From an uncultured Clostridia bacterium (GTDB lineage Bacteria > Bacillota > Clostridia > TANB77 > CAG-508), in assembly GCA_948468225.1 (NCBI GenBank), contig CAOKHH010000010.1, positions 1-50,182 on the forward strand: a stretch of 50,182 nucleotides of DNA. Direction: 5' to 3'. A program made the position numbers and the translations under genes. Below are positions 17,195 to 29,400 of the stretch, piece by piece (the first letter of the stretch is position 1; each line of letters opens with the position of its first letter). The notes under the pieces were generated by a model, which was not told where the DNA came from, searched no databases, and saw only the letters and a program-made list of their open reading frames with translations.

Positions 17195-17977
17195 TTATTT
17201 TTTATGCTGAATACCATTGTTATCTATAGTATAATCATTTGAATATACTAAATCTGAAACTTTAACAATTTTAAAACCTTTTGATTCTATATTTGATAAA
17301 AGAGTATCAAGGCTTAAAGCTGTATTTTCTGTTCCATTGTGCATTAAAATAATTCCTCCATTTGCAAGTTTGGGTTCAATTCTCTCCCACATTTGTTCAC
17401 AAGTTAACGATTTATAATCTAAGCTATCAATAGACCATTGTATAGCTAAATGTCCTGTTTTATTAGTTGCATTTATTACTGTATCGTTATATTCCCCATA
17501 CGGTCCTCTATACAACTTTGTTTTAGCACCTGTAATTTTTTCAACCTTATCACTACACTTTTTTATTTGGTCAATATTACTTTCAAGAGTCATATTATTA
17601 ACATGTGGATGTGAATCTGAATGATTACCAATTTCGTGTCCTTCATCATGAATTTTTTTAACTGCATCTGGATATTTTGTAACCCAATCTCCAACTACAA
17701 AAAAAGTTACTTTGCAATCATGTTTTTTTAATATTTCTAAAATTAAATCTATATCATCTGCATTCCAAGCGCAATTTATCGTTAATGCAATTTTATTTTC
17801 ACTTGTATCTACTGAATATACAGGTAGCTGTTTTGCTGTATTTGCTGATACCTCTACTCCTATATTTTCTTTATTTTGATTTGAATATATTCCAGTTGTG
17901 AAAACAAAAAGCATTGCAACAGCCGAAATCGCAATAATATAAGATATTATTTTTTCTTTATTAAAAACTAAAAACAT
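17195..17977 (-). CDS. Membrane-anchored polysaccharide deacetylase (NodB domain)
   Basis: A 260-aa carbohydrate esterase family 4 enzyme that likely removes acetyl groups from peptidoglycan sugars; PdaB-type relatives act in spore cortex formation. Residues 9-30 form one membrane anchor (SYIIAISAVAMLFVFTTG). The NodB domain follows: motif 1 ALTINCAWNADDID (the usual TFDD is altered, but an acidic pair remains), motif 2 GNHSDSHPHVN with two His ligands, motif 3 YRGPYGEYND, motif 4 IQWSIDSLDY, and motif 5 ILMHNGT. The ATG has AGGAGG upstream. Domain assignment is firm; the specific role in sporulation is inferred. Confidence 0.88.
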   Translation of the reverse strand: MFLVFNKEKIISYIIAISAVAMLFVFTTGIYSNQNKENIGVEVSANTAKQLPVYSVDTSENKIALTINCAWNADDIDLILEILKKHDCKVTFFVVGDWVTKYPDAVKKIHDEGHEIGNHSDSHPHVNNMTLESNIDQIKKCSDKVEKITGAKTKLYRGPYGEYNDTVINATNKTGHLAIQWSIDSLDYKSLTCEQMWERIEPKLANGGIILMHNGTENTALSLDTLLSNIESKGFKIVKVSDLVYSNDYTIDNNGIQHKK

Positions 17978-18044
17978 ATAAACCTCCTAAAACTCAACTT
18001 ATAAGATTTATATGCGGCTTATATGTTTTTATTACTTAATAAAC

Positions 18045-18070
18045 AAAAAAAGAGGGTTATCCACCCTCTC
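18045..18070 (-). terminator. Terminator after the ferredoxin gene
   Basis: On the reverse strand AGAGGG pairs with CCCTCT around TGGATAA, followed by seven T. It is 11 bases beyond the ferredoxin stop. Confidence 0.9.
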
Positions 18071-18080
18071 TCTTTGTTTA

Positions 18081-18257
<177 letters not shown>

Positions 18258-18337
18258 TTATCTCACCACCTTTAAATTTTATATCATTAACTGGCTATTA
18301 AAATCGCCACCTACAGCGTTTATAATATGTTTTTGAT

Positions 18338-19252
18338 TTAATAGTCTTCATTATTGCCATCCATTTTTTCTAGTTTTTCTAAGTTCTCTAATTCTTTTAA
18401 GTCTTCTGGATTATCTACTTTTATATCATCTTTTTCTTCTGCATCTTTTATTATTTTAATATCTTTAACATCATATCTTTTATAGAAAATGTCATCTGCA
18501 TCGGTTAACCTTACTTTTATTCTTTCTTTTAAAGTTTCTACTCCACAAACTTCTCCAACACCATCTTCTGTTTTTACTATTGCTCCTATTTTAGGAAGTC
18601 TTTTTAGTTTTTCTTCATACACATCTTGTTCGTACTTTAAGCAACACATTAGTCTTCCACAATTTCCAGATATCTTAGATGGGTTTAGAGAAATATTTTG
18701 TTCTTTTGCCATTTTTATTGATACAGTTTCAAAATTTCCTAAGAAAGAACAGCAGCAAAGTTCTCTACCACACATTCCATTTCCGCCTAATCTTTTTATT
18801 TCATCTCTTACTCCAATTTGCCTTAATTCTATTCTTGTTTTAAATATAGCAGCCAAATCTTTTACTAATTCCCTAAAATCAATTCTTCCATCTGCAGTAA
18901 AGTAAAATAAGATTTTAGAGTTATCGAATTTATATTCTACATCTATTAAATTCATATCCAAATTATGCTTTTTTATTTTTTCTTGACATATTTTTAATGC
19001 TTCTTTTTCTTTTGCTTTATTTTCATTGTATTGCTTTATATCTTTGTTTGTTGCTATTCTTATAACCTTTTTTAATGGATTTACTATCTTTTCTTCTGGC
19101 AATTGTCTATTCGCAATAACAACTTCTCCGTATTCATATCCATTAACAGTTTCAACTATTACAAAACTTCCCTTTTCTATGGTAAAATTATTTGGATCAA
19201 AGAAATATATTTTCCCTGGTTTTTTAAACCTTACGCCCACTATATTTTTCAT
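18338..19252 (-). CDS. ricT: RicT (YaaT), PSP1-domain iron-sulfur regulator protein
   Basis: RicT is part of the RicAFT (Y-complex), which in Bacillus binds [4Fe-4S] clusters and helps RNase Y process mRNA. The 304-aa product has the PSP1 C-terminal domain with the hallmark cysteines GGNGMCGRELCCCSFL and ISGNCGRLMCCLKYEQD, preceded by an N-terminal barrel (VGVRFKKPGKIYFFDP). A charged tail rich in Asp, Glu and Lys follows. Its place directly after holB is the standard Firmicutes order. GGAGAG lies upstream of the ATG at 19252. Confidence 0.93.
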   Translation of the reverse strand: MKNIVGVRFKKPGKIYFFDPNNFTIEKGSFVIVETVNGYEYGEVVIANRQLPEEKIVNPLKKVIRIATNKDIKQYNENKAKEKEALKICQEKIKKHNLDMNLIDVEYKFDNSKILFYFTADGRIDFRELVKDLAAIFKTRIELRQIGVRDEIKRLGGNGMCGRELCCCSFLGNFETVSIKMAKEQNISLNPSKISGNCGRLMCCLKYEQDVYEEKLKRLPKIGAIVKTEDGVGEVCGVETLKERIKVRLTDADDIFYKRYDVKDIKIIKDAEEKDDIKVDNPEDLKELENLEKLEKMDGNNEDY

Positions 19253-19293
19253 TATTACTCTCCTTTTTTGTTTAAGTATTCCTTTGGAGTACT

Positions 19294-19317
19294 AACGAGC
19301 TTTTGCTCGCCCCTATG
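19294..19317 (+). repeat. GC-rich dispersed repeat, copy 8 (short)
   Basis: CGAGC and GCTCG arms around TTTT, then CCCCTATGAT. It lies between holB and ricT. Confidence 0.75.
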
Positions 19318-19339
19318 ATTTGCGAATCGATACAGGATC

Positions 19340-20242
19340 CTACATATTTATGTTTTCCCACAAATTTATAAATAAATTGTCTATTGTCATGTCTAAATTA
19401 GCATTTTTCTTTATTCTATCTTTTGTGTCTTCAACTACTTTAATAGCCTGTATGTAACAGTTTTTATTATTTGCTTGTTTTAATTTATCAAAAAATAATA
19501 CATTTATGTATTCTAAAATGTTCGTTATTTCTTCTTTATTTTTGGTTATTATTTCTTTTTTGTTTAACAAATCTATTATGTTAATATTTTCTATATTATT
19601 AAATATCTGTTCAATTTCTGTATAAATATCTTCTTTATCTTTTAAATTTATTGCCTTTTCTAAACTGCCAGAAAACAATTTTAACATATTTTCTGATACA
19701 TTACCATATTCATATTTATTTATCAATATATTTTTTAGATCTCCATCACTTATTTTGTTAAAATTTATTTTAACACATCTTGATCTTATTGTATTCAAAA
19801 ATATATTTTCATTTGTTCCAATCAGTATTATTACTGCATATTCTGGTGGTTCTTCTAATGTTTTTAACAAACAATTTTGTGCATCTAAAGTCATTGTATC
19901 TGCATTGTTTATTATATATACTTTTCTTTTTGATATTATTGGTTTTTCATATATTTTGCTATTCATTTTTCTTATTTGTTCTATTTTTATACTGTTTTCC
20001 TCTGGTTCAATTAGCTGAAAATCCGGATTATTTAAACTGTCAAATTCTATACATGATTTGCATTTATTACATCCTATCTTTTCATCACATAAAATTGCTT
20101 TTGCAAATTCCTTTGCAAATAAGGATTTTCCAATACCAGATATTCCCAAAAACATATACCCATGTGAAACACTATTACTTTTTACTATTTCATTTAATAA
20201 ATCTTTGTTGTTATCATTTCCTATAATGTTTTCAAAATTCAT
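19340..20242 (-). CDS. holB: DNA polymerase III delta-prime subunit
   Basis: A clamp-loader subunit of the replicative polymerase. The 300-aa product has a P-loop GISGIGKSLFAKEFA (about residue 34), a zinc module CDEKIGCNKCKSCIEFD, the delta-prime segments YIINNADTMTLDAQNCLLK and LEEPPEYAVIILIGTNEN, and SRCVKINF (the SRC motif). The ATG at 20242 starts one base after the signal peptidase stop at 20244, so the two are translationally linked, with ricT downstream. Confidence 0.92.
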   Translation of the reverse strand: MNFENIIGNDNNKDLLNEIVKSNSVSHGYMFLGISGIGKSLFAKEFAKAILCDEKIGCNKCKSCIEFDSLNNPDFQLIEPEENSIKIEQIRKMNSKIYEKPIISKRKVYIINNADTMTLDAQNCLLKTLEEPPEYAVIILIGTNENIFLNTIRSRCVKINFNKISDGDLKNILINKYEYGNVSENMLKLFSGSLEKAINLKDKEDIYTEIEQIFNNIENINIIDLLNKKEIITKNKEEITNILEYINVLFFDKLKQANNKNCYIQAIKVVEDTKDRIKKNANLDMTIDNLFINLWENINM

Positions 20243-20243
20243 T

Positions 20244-20882
20244 TTATTTTACCTTTCCAAACTTATTAAGTGGCCAAAATCTGAAAAGAACTTTACTTTC
20301 TACTTTATCTATTGGAATACATCCAAACATTCTACTGTCTTTGCTACCTTTTCTGTTGTCTCCTAAAACATATACATAACCTTCTGGAACAACTATATCT
20401 GTATATGGTCCATTTGCTGGTGTTGTCATTCCTTCTGGTAAATAATCTTCAGATAATTCTTGATCATTTCTATATACTTTTCCATCTTTTATTTGTATAT
20501 GGTCATTTGGCATCCCTATTATCCTTTTTATATAACTGATTTTTCCATTTTCAAGAAAGTAATAGTTAAATCTTTCCCACCAATTGGTAGGATTATAATC
20601 GTAAGTTGCAACTGGATTATTTAAATCTGCTATTTTTACATCACTATTTGATGGTGCTTCAAATGTTATTATATCGTCGTGTTTTAATTCACCATTTACA
20701 GTTCTATTCCATCTATTTAATACTAATCTATCATTTTCCATCAATGTTGTTGTCATTGATGTTTGATTTACTACAGTTGGAGTTCCTACGAAATGTCTAA
20801 ATAGTAATGCTAAAATAATTGCTACTATTACACATAAAATCCATTCAAATATATTTTTTACTTCTGGACTAACTTTTATCAT
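20244..20882 (-). CDS. lepB: Signal peptidase I
   Basis: A membrane-bound serine-lysine protease that cleaves secretory signal peptides on the outer face of the membrane. In the 212-aa product residues 12-30 (IFEWILCVIVAIILALLF) form the single N-terminal anchor. The catalytic Ser is in NQTSMTTTL (usually GxSMxPTL, so Pro is missing) and the general-base Lys is in YIKRIIGMPND. Box E is VLGDNRKGSKDSRMFG. The size is typical of Gram-positive SipS proteins. It is the first gene of a compact signal peptidase-holB-ricT run. Confidence 0.93.
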   Translation of the reverse strand: MIKVSPEVKNIFEWILCVIVAIILALLFRHFVGTPTVVNQTSMTTTLMENDRLVLNRWNRTVNGELKHDDIITFEAPSNSDVKIADLNNPVATYDYNPTNWWERFNYYFLENGKISYIKRIIGMPNDHIQIKDGKVYRNDQELSEDYLPEGMTTPANGPYTDIVVPEGYVYVLGDNRKGSKDSRMFGCIPIDKVESKVLFRFWPLNKFGKVK

Positions 20883-20951
20883 AAGTATATTCCCTTCTTT
20901 CTAAAACACCATTATATTATATAATACTCATTTAAATTTATCAATAACTTT

Positions 20952-22362
20952 CTATTGTTTTGTTGGTATTTGTATAACAACCTCTGTTCCTTCTCCAACA
21001 ATACTTTTTATATCTATACTTCCATTGTTTTGGTCTAATATTTCTTTTGCAATAGATAATCCTAAACCAGTTCCACCAAGCTCTCTACTACGTGCTTTAT
21101 CTACTCTATAAAATCTTTCAAATATTCTGTTTAAATCCTCTTTAGGAATTCCCATCCCATTGTCTATAATTTTTATATATGCATTATTATAAACAAATCC
21201 TACATATATTTTTATCTTACCAAACTCCTTTGTGTATTTTATGCTATTTGTTAATATATTTAATACTACTCTTTCTATTCCATATTTATCTGCAAAAATT
21301 GGTGGAACATTTGCTGTAACAAAGCATTCAACTTCTTGGTGTTTTTTTCCTATTTCTATCTGCAATTTTTCTTGACATTTCTTTACTAATTCTCCTAAAT
21401 CGAACTCTGTTTTTTCGTTAGAAGTTTTCGAATTATCATATCTTGATAATGTAAGTAAATCACTTACTAATTTTGCCATTCTCCTAGCTTCTGTTGCTAT
21501 TACATTTAAAAATTTATCTTGTATTTCTTTTTCATATTCACCTTCTAATAAGGTATCTGCATAACCCATAATAGAAGTTATTGGTGTTTTTAACTCATGA
21601 GATACATCTGCAACAAACTCTTTTCTCATATTATCCAGCCTTACGTGCTCTGTTATATCTTGAATTACTACTATCATTCCACCTGGTCTATCATTTTCGT
21701 CTTTATATGGAGCAAAAAACATATTTATATATCTTTCTCCAACTTTTACTTTTTGTTCAGAAGATGTCCAATTCTCTAAGTATATAACTTTTTCCATATT
21801 TATATCTACATTTAATTTTTTAAATATCTTTTCGAAAGTATTATCATCTTTTTCTAATCCTAAAAAAGTTATTGCTGCCGGATTTATATGTATTATATCT
21901 CCATCTATTCCAAAAGCAATTATTCCATCTGTCATATGCAAAAGAATTGTTTCCATTTGCTTTTTCTGCCTAGTTGCTTCATTTAAATTTTGTTTCATTT
22001 CTACACTTATATAATTAAATGCATCTGTTAAATCTGTAATTTCGTTTTTCTTCTTTTCATTTGTTTTAGTTGCATCTCCTGAAACAATTTTTTCTGCACT
22101 CTTAATTAGTTTTGTTGTAGGATTTACTATATGTTTATTTACAAACAGTCCAACCATAATAGAAATAACAGTATATAGAGATACTCCGAGATACAAATAA
22201 TATTTCATTTTGTCTTATTTGTGTTTCAATCGCTTCTTTTTCTACTATATTATCTTTTAATTTCTTAGTTGTTGAAATTGAAAAAAATCCTATCCCTGAT
22301 ATTACAACAATTCCAACTATAACTAACACTAGTATTATTTTTATTTGAATATTTTTAAACAA
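20952..22362 (-). CDS. WalK-like sensor histidine kinase, with +1 CGG recoding site
   Basis: The partner of the response regulator just upstream. The 469-aa kinase starts best at a TTG (22362) with AAGGA upstream; longer starts would run through a GC-rich repeat. Domains: TM1 (IILVLVIVGIVVISGIGFF), a very short external loop (about 25 residues), TM2 (VSGVSLYTVISIMVGLFV), HAMP, PAS (METILLHMTDGIIAFG, INPAAITFLG), HisKA with FVADVSHELKTPITSIMGY, and HATPase N, G1 and G2 boxes (NSIKYT, IDNGMGIP, GGTGLGLSIAK). TM2 is interrupted by an in-frame CGG (22188-22186) after TCT; skipping the C gives GGA and joins both parts. Unshifted, the protein would end inside TM2 with no kinase domain. WalK or PhoR are both possible names. 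Confidence 0.87.
22186..22188 (-). other. CGG +1 recoding site in the WalK-like gene
   Basis: Reverse-strand context TCT-CGG-AGT, 58 codons from the TTG and exactly in phase. The shift gives VSGVSLYT in the second membrane segment. Confidence 0.78.
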
Positions 22363-22400
22363 TTCAACATCCTTCTTTCTTGAGCATTTATTCGAAATAA

Positions 22401-22426
22401 CGGACGAGCAATGCTCGCCCCTACAT
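22401..22426 (+). repeat. GC-rich dispersed repeat, copy 9
   Basis: GACGAGC and GCTCGCC arms around AAT, then CCCCTACAT. It lies in the gap between the regulator and kinase genes. Confidence 0.82.
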
Positions 22427-22502
22427 ACACAATATTTTATCATATATAAATTTAGGGGTGCATGAAAAGCACCCCATAGATAATTATCATGCATCCATAC
22501 AA

Positions 22503-23240
22503 TTATTTATTTGCTGCTATATAATAACCTATTCCTCTTTTTGTTATTAACAACTTTGGAGCAGATGTATCTTTTTCTATTTTCTCTCTTATTCTTCTAA
22601 TTGTTACATCAACAGTTCTTATATCTCCATAATATTCATATCCCCAAACTTTTTCTAATAAAGTTTCTCTTGTTACAACTTGTCCTGGTTGATTAGCAAG
22701 GAATTTTAAAACTTCAAATTCTCTTACAGTTAAATCAATAACATCGTTTCCAACCTTTGCTTCAAACTTATCTAAATCTAAAGTTAACGCTCCAACTTTT
22801 ATTTTATTTGTATTTGATTCATCTTCTGCTTCTTGTGCATCAGCATTTCCTGATAAATCTGCTTTTCTCAAATTAGCTTTTATTCTAGCCATCAATTCTC
22901 TTACACTAAATGGCTTTGTAATATAATCATCTGCCCCTAATTCTAATCCTAATATTTTATCTATTTCCTCATCCTTTGCTGTTAACATTAGTATAGGTAC
23001 ATTAAGTGTATGTCTTATTTTTTTGCAAACTGTTAATCCATCCATTTTGGGAAGCATTATATCTAATAGTATTAAATCTGGTTTTTGATTTATTGCAATA
23101 TCTACGGCAGTTACTCCATCATTTGCTTCTAAAGTATCATAGCCCTCTTTTTGTAAATTATACACTAGTATATCTACAATCGGCTTTTCATCATCTACTA
23201 TTAGAATAGTTTTTTTATCTTCCTTATTATTTGGTTCCAA
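22503..23240 (-). CDS. OmpR/PhoB-family response regulator (WalR-like)
   Basis: A 245-aa transcription regulator. The receiver domain (residues 11-125) has the acidic pair VDDEKP, the phospho-acceptor Asp in LLDIMLPKMDGL, the Thr in MLTAKDE and the Lys in YITKPFS. The winged-helix domain (residues about 148-243) includes LTVREFEVLKFLANQPGQVV and TVDVTIRRIREKIE, ending RGIGYYIA. A linker rich in Asp and Glu joins them. It is the first gene of the pair with the kinase, 140 bases apart. In Firmicutes this pair type commonly controls cell-wall turnover (WalRK) or phosphate (PhoPR), and the sequence alone does not decide. Confidence 0.92.
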   Translation of the reverse strand: MEPNNKEDKKTILIVDDEKPIVDILVYNLQKEGYDTLEANDGVTAVDIAINQKPDLILLDIMLPKMDGLTVCKKIRHTLNVPILMLTAKDEEIDKILGLELGADDYITKPFSVRELMARIKANLRKADLSGNADAQEAEDESNTNKIKVGALTLDLDKFEAKVGNDVIDLTVREFEVLKFLANQPGQVVTRETLLEKVWGYEYYGDIRTVDVTIRRIREKIEKDTSAPKLLITKRGIGYYIAANK

Positions 23241-23362
23241 AAAAATCCCGCCTTTCAGTACTAAGACTTATTATTTACCTATTTTATATCATAATAATAC
23301 TTTTTACACAAGTTTTTTTACAAAAATTTATCAAAAATCTTTACGGATTAGCATTTTATATA

Positions 23363-23392
23363 CGGGCGGACAGAGGCGTCCGCCCCTACAAT
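23363..23392 (+). repeat. GC-rich dispersed repeat, copy 10
   Basis: GGGCGGAC and GTCCGCCC arms around AGAGGC, then CCTACAAT. It is in the 209-bp gap between the glucan synthase stop and the response regulator, which otherwise shows only AT-rich sequence. Confidence 0.85.
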
Positions 23393-23449
23393 GAATTATT
23401 AAATTATATATCATTAAAGAATAAATATAAATTATTTTTTATAGTTTTG

Positions 23450-26400
23450 TCACATAATAATTTCAATTTCGTTTATGCCCCCATTGTCAACTAACCTTAC
23501 TTGTTTTTCTTCAATTTCTTCCCCATTCAATATAAACTTTTCTACTCCTGTTTGTTTTGAATTTAAATTTTTTACTTTTATATTATAAATACTAGTTTTA
23601 TATCTATACTTAATACTAAATTCTTTCCAATCACTTGGAATACAAGGTTCTATCTTTAAATACATTTTATCTATTTTTAAACCTAAAATATTCTCTATTC
23701 CTGCTGTATAAAACCAACTGCTAGAACCTGTATACCAACTCCATCCTCCACGGCCCGCAAGATTTTCTGCTCCATATACATCTCCTGCAATAACATATGG
23801 CTCTATTTTATACTTTATTGCCGCTTCCCTTGTTCTTGAATGTTCTATTGGATTTATCATTCTAAAATATTCTGTTGCTTTATCTCCAAACCCTAACTTT
23901 GTGAAAGCAATTATTGCCCATATTGCCGCATGGGTATATTGTCCTCCATTTTCTCTTACCCCTGGTAAATATGCTTTTATATAACCTGGTTTAAACTTAC
24001 CATTGTTAAATGGTGGATCTAATAACTTAATTATTCCATTTTCTTTGTCAACTAAATGCTTTTCTAAACTGTCCATTGCAATATATTTTTTATCATTATC
24101 TCCCGCATTTGATATTACAGACCAACTTTGAGATATGCTATCTATCTTACATTCATCATTTTCTATACTTCCTAAGGCATCTCCATCATCTGTAAATGCT
24201 CTTTTAAACCATCTTCCATCCCAAGCATTCTTATTTATAGCATTTTTTAAATTATCTTTTATTTCTTCATATTTCTTTGCTCTTTGTTCATCATTTTTAA
24301 ATTTACATATTGGAATAAACTTATTTAAAACATCATAAAGGAAAAATCCTAACCATACACTTTCTCCGCTTCCCTTTATTCCCTACAGTATTAAACCCAT
24401 CATTCCAATCTCCAGAACCAATTTTAGGCAATCCATTTGTTCCAAAATCCAAAGACTTTTCTATTGCTTTTATACAATGTTCATATATTGTTCCTATTTC
24501 ATTACTTTCGTAATGAACGTCATATTTCTCATCTACGTTTTCTGCAAGTTCATCACCTGCAATATATGGTACTTTAATATCTAAAATTGAATAATCATCA
24601 AATGTATTTATATATTCTGCTGTTACAAAACTTAACCACAATAAATCATCTGAAAACCTAGTTCTAATTCCTCTTTTAGTTTCTGTATGCCACCAATGTT
24701 CAACATCTCCTTCAATAAATTGATGGGCTGCGTGTAATATTATTTGATTTTTCATTAGTTCTGGGTTTAAATATTTTAGTCCCAAAGTATCTTGCAATTG
24801 ATCTCTAAATCCAGTGGCTCCACCAGATTGATAAAATCCTGTTTTCCCCCAAATTCTAGAATTTATAGTTTGATATACTATCCAACCATTTAACATTATA
24901 TTTATAGATTCTATTGGAGTTTTTATTTGTATTCTGTTTAAAACTTCATACCAATAATTCTTTATACTTTTAAGCTCTTCGTTACAATTTTGTATATTTG
25001 AATATTTATATGCTATATCTTTTGCATCCATTAAATTATCTTCCTGTCCTAAACTAATAGAAATTGTTTTATCTTCATAACCTTCAAGCTCTATATTCAT
25101 TTCAACAGCAATACAACTTTTTTCACCTAAACTATTTTGATTATCTAAAGAAACTTTATATAATCCCTCTGGATTTTCTATTGTATTATTTCCAATAAAA
25201 AAGTCTTTGTTGCCTGTATAAGAGCTAATATTTTCACTGGTTGCAACATATACAACCGCATTTTCTTCTAATGCATTATATAAATTTTTAGCATATATCA
25301 CATTATTATTTTTTTCTATATTTATATAGCCATTAGAATTTATCTCATCTTCTCCCATACATACATTGATATAATATACTAGTTTTAATTCTTTTTTCTC
25401 ATTGCCTAAATTTTTTAATCTTAATAAATTTACTTTAACAGTGTCATCCTTTGGCACAAAAACACTTAATTCTTGCAAAATTCCATCATTTATTGCCTTA
25501 AAATTTGCATATCCAAAACCATAAGTTATATATAAATCATGTTTTTGCTTATTTCCTATTCTCCATACTTTGCCATTTTTTTTGTTGTTTAAATATATTA
25601 TTTCAGATGGCACATCTGTTAATGGATTGTTTGAAAATGTTGTTATTCTATTTAATCTGCTATTTTTACACCAAGTATACCCTCCTAAATTATCTGTTAC
25701 AACTGTTCCAAACTTGCTATTTGCTAAAATATGTGACCATACTGTTGGAGTATTATTTTCCTTATTTACTTTTATTTTATATTCTTTTCCATCATCTGAA
25801 AAACCACCATATTCATTGTAATATTTAAGTTCTTCTAAGCTTTCTATATTAACACTTTGGGCTTGTTCTAATACAAATTTCTCTTTTGCTTCTAATCCTA
25901 TATTTACTTGATTATCTAAATAATATTCTTCTTTTTCTTCTATTTGTTCTTTTATTTCACCTTTTTGCGCATCTAATATTAAATTTGCCCTAAATTTTAT
26001 TAAATCAATATCTGCCTGTTGTATTTCTTTTGAATTTAATACAAATATACCTCTGTTTTTTAAGAAACTTAATTGCCTATTTAATATTGCTGTTTCAATT
26101 TCTTCTTTTAAATATTGTTCGTATATATATTCTTCTTCATTTAAAATAATCAAATCTATATTGATATTTTTAACTCTAAAAAATTCATATGCTCTTAAAA
26201 CTTCATAGATATTGTATATATCATTTATATCCTTAATTCTTACTAAAAGTATTGGTAAATCTCCAGATATTCCATATTTCCATAATTCGCTTTGATTATA
26301 TTGTCTCTTAGGAAGTTGCTTTAAATCTAATTTTTTTGTTGAGTTTTTAAAAATCAGGTATGAAAGCATTGTTTGATAGGTTTCAATATCATTTCTATTT

Positions 26401-29400
26401 ATATCTAAATATATACTTTCCGCCTCTGTTCTTGCAAAAGATAAATCGAAAGTTTCTGTTATTTTCTGTGTGTTTTTATACTCTGCCAAAGTATTTAGCA
26501 ACTCTTCTCTTTCATCAGATATACCTACTATTAAGTCTAATGTAACACTTTTTCCGGGTAGCACTTTTACATTTCTCTTTAAAGCTATAATTGAATCCGT
26601 AACTAATCCTAAGGATTTACTTAGTGGCTTTGATTTTTCTACTGTTTCTGGAAGTCCTATATTATTTCTTCCAACAAATTTCTCCTTATCTATTTCATAT
26701 TCTAATTCACCTATAACTTCATCCTCTGAAAATAAGCAAGTTCCAACATAAATATCTTTACTTTTTATATCTCTTTGCTTTCTTTTTGCAAGTATTATAT
26801 CTTCTATTTTTTCATAAGTTAAAAATAAATTGTTAAATGCAGGATGTGCATAATCTTGTTCCTTTGTTGATATTACTGGTTCCAAGAAAAAAGTTACCTC
26901 TAAAATTTCTTCTGTATTTCCATTATTTTTTAATTCTAATCTTCTTATTTCCAGATTATCATTTGGAGCAACTGTTATTTTTGTTGTAGTTTCTATTCCT
27001 CCATCTTGTCTCATAATTTTATTATGATCTGGTGCAAATTGTATAGTATATTTGTCTGGTTTAGGTAAATATGAAGCATACGAATTTGTCCATATTCTTT
27101 TTGAATTTATATTTTTAATATAAAAATACATTCCTTGCCCATAATCTGATGTTTGCTTATATCTATTTACCAATATATTATTGCATTTACTAAAACTATC
27201 TCCTTTGTCATTCATACAAATTGTGTAAGTTCCATTTGATATTATATTCGATTTATTTAACCCTTCATTTACCTTGTTAAACACTCTTACTGTATAATTA
27301 TCATGTTGCTTTAATTTTATTTTTTCAACCTTTTCCTTCTTCTCTTTTGTTATTATCGCCTTTTCTGGCATTCTTTCCTGTAATAAAATATCTACTGCTG
27401 CAATTTCTGGATTTTTGCTAAATCTCTTTTGCAAAATATTATTATTTATAAAATTATCTATTGATAACAATATAAGTCCCTGATGATGTGCCATATATGT
27501 TTTTACTGGGCTACTTTTTTCTCCATATTTTAGTCTAGTAGCTGTATAATCTATTGATTCATAAAAACCATATTTCCCATACATATCTTCTTTCTCTAAT
27601 ATTTTTAAATTATCTATTACAACTTGTGGAGTATCACTTAAAGCTAATATTAAACCATAAGAAGAAACAACCAAATCATCACTTAAACCTCTTTTTAGCC
27701 CAAGCCATGGTATTCCAAAAGCCTTATATTGATAATTGTAATTTAAATCCCTTAAATTAAATGCCGCTTCTGATATTCCCCAAGGAATACCAAGTTTTCT
27801 TGTGTATTCAATTTGACTCATTATCATAAATTTGCAAGATTCATCTAGTAAACTTCCAACATGCCTTTTTATATTTATATTTGGCATTAAATATTCAAAA
27901 GCTGTACCAGACCAAGAAATTAATCCTTTATATTTATTTAAAGTTGTAAGTGTTCTGCTTAAATTATTCCAATGCTTTGTTGGAACATCTTTTTTTGCTA
28001 TCGCAACTAAACTTGCTTGTCTTGCTTCTGATGCCAACAAATCGTAATATGAATCTGTTAGTTTATTTTCTTCTACATTAAAACCTATTGAAAATAGCCT
28101 TTTTTTAAAATCATATAACACAGAAAAGTCTGTATTATCAATTATATTATCTACTATATTCATCATATTATCTAGATTTTCGTACTCTGAGTTTTCTTTT
28201 TCATTTAACAAAAACTGCTTTAAAACATACATATAGCCGGACGAAATTTCCACTATCAACAGAAGAAACATATCTAGGCATTAGTGGTTGTAGTGTTTTT
28301 GTATCATACCAGTTATATAAATGTCCATTCCATTTACTAAGTGATGAAATTACATTTAGCATTTTGTCTAGCAATTCTAAGCATTTATCGTTATCTATAT
28401 ATTTTAAATCATTTGCAGCAATTACCGACAATAATCCTAATCCAATATTAGTTGATGATGTTCTATGTGCAATTTTTTCTGTACGGTCCTCTTGATAATT
28501 GTCTGGTGGTAAAAAATTATTTTCTTCATTTATAAAATTTTCAAAAAATTCCCATGTTTTTTTACCTAAATTTAATAAATAATCAGTATCTTCCTTTTTT
28601 ATTTTTGGTGTAGTACTAGTCTTTTCTTTGCTAATATAACACATTATTCCAGGTGCAATTAGCCAAAGTGTTCCTAATATAGACAATATAATACTTTCGG
28701 TTTTTAAAAAAGCAAATATAAACAAAACTCCAAAAATTAAATTGACTATCATATTTTTATAATAAGATAATATATCTGTTTTTGCTTGAATTTCTGCTTC
28801 TTCTGCAGTTGTCCATTCTAGCAAATTTTGTTTTGATACTTTCATTCTGTATATTGTTTTTATTATTGCATTTGAATTCACATAAGCCTTATGTGGTAGA
28901 AGCATAATTTCTAATATTCCTCTTAAAATACTTGCTTTAAACATGCTTATTTTTCCTTCAAAGCTTCTATATGCATTTATAAATCCACTTTGAACATCTT
29001 TTTTAAATACTATATAATTGAGTATATCTATAATTGTAGGCATTGTAATTGCAACCAATGATATAGCTATGGCAAGGGCAGACACGAGTCCCGCCCCTAC
29101 AATATTTTCATCAATTTTGTCTATAAATCTAATAATTGCACCTAATAATACTGTTACAAATGCAAATACTGGTATTAAACTTCTTCTTAAATTATCTAAT
29201 ATTTTGAATTTAGATAAAGCATTTAGTGGATTATTTTTCTTCAGCCAGCCTATAATTTGCCAATCTCCCCTTATCCATCTGTGATTTCTTGACATTGAAG
29301 CTGTATATTTTGAAGGATACCCATCTAATAGTACAATATCATTTACTAATGCACATCTTAAATAGCTTCCCTCTAGCAAATCGTGACTTAAAACAGTATT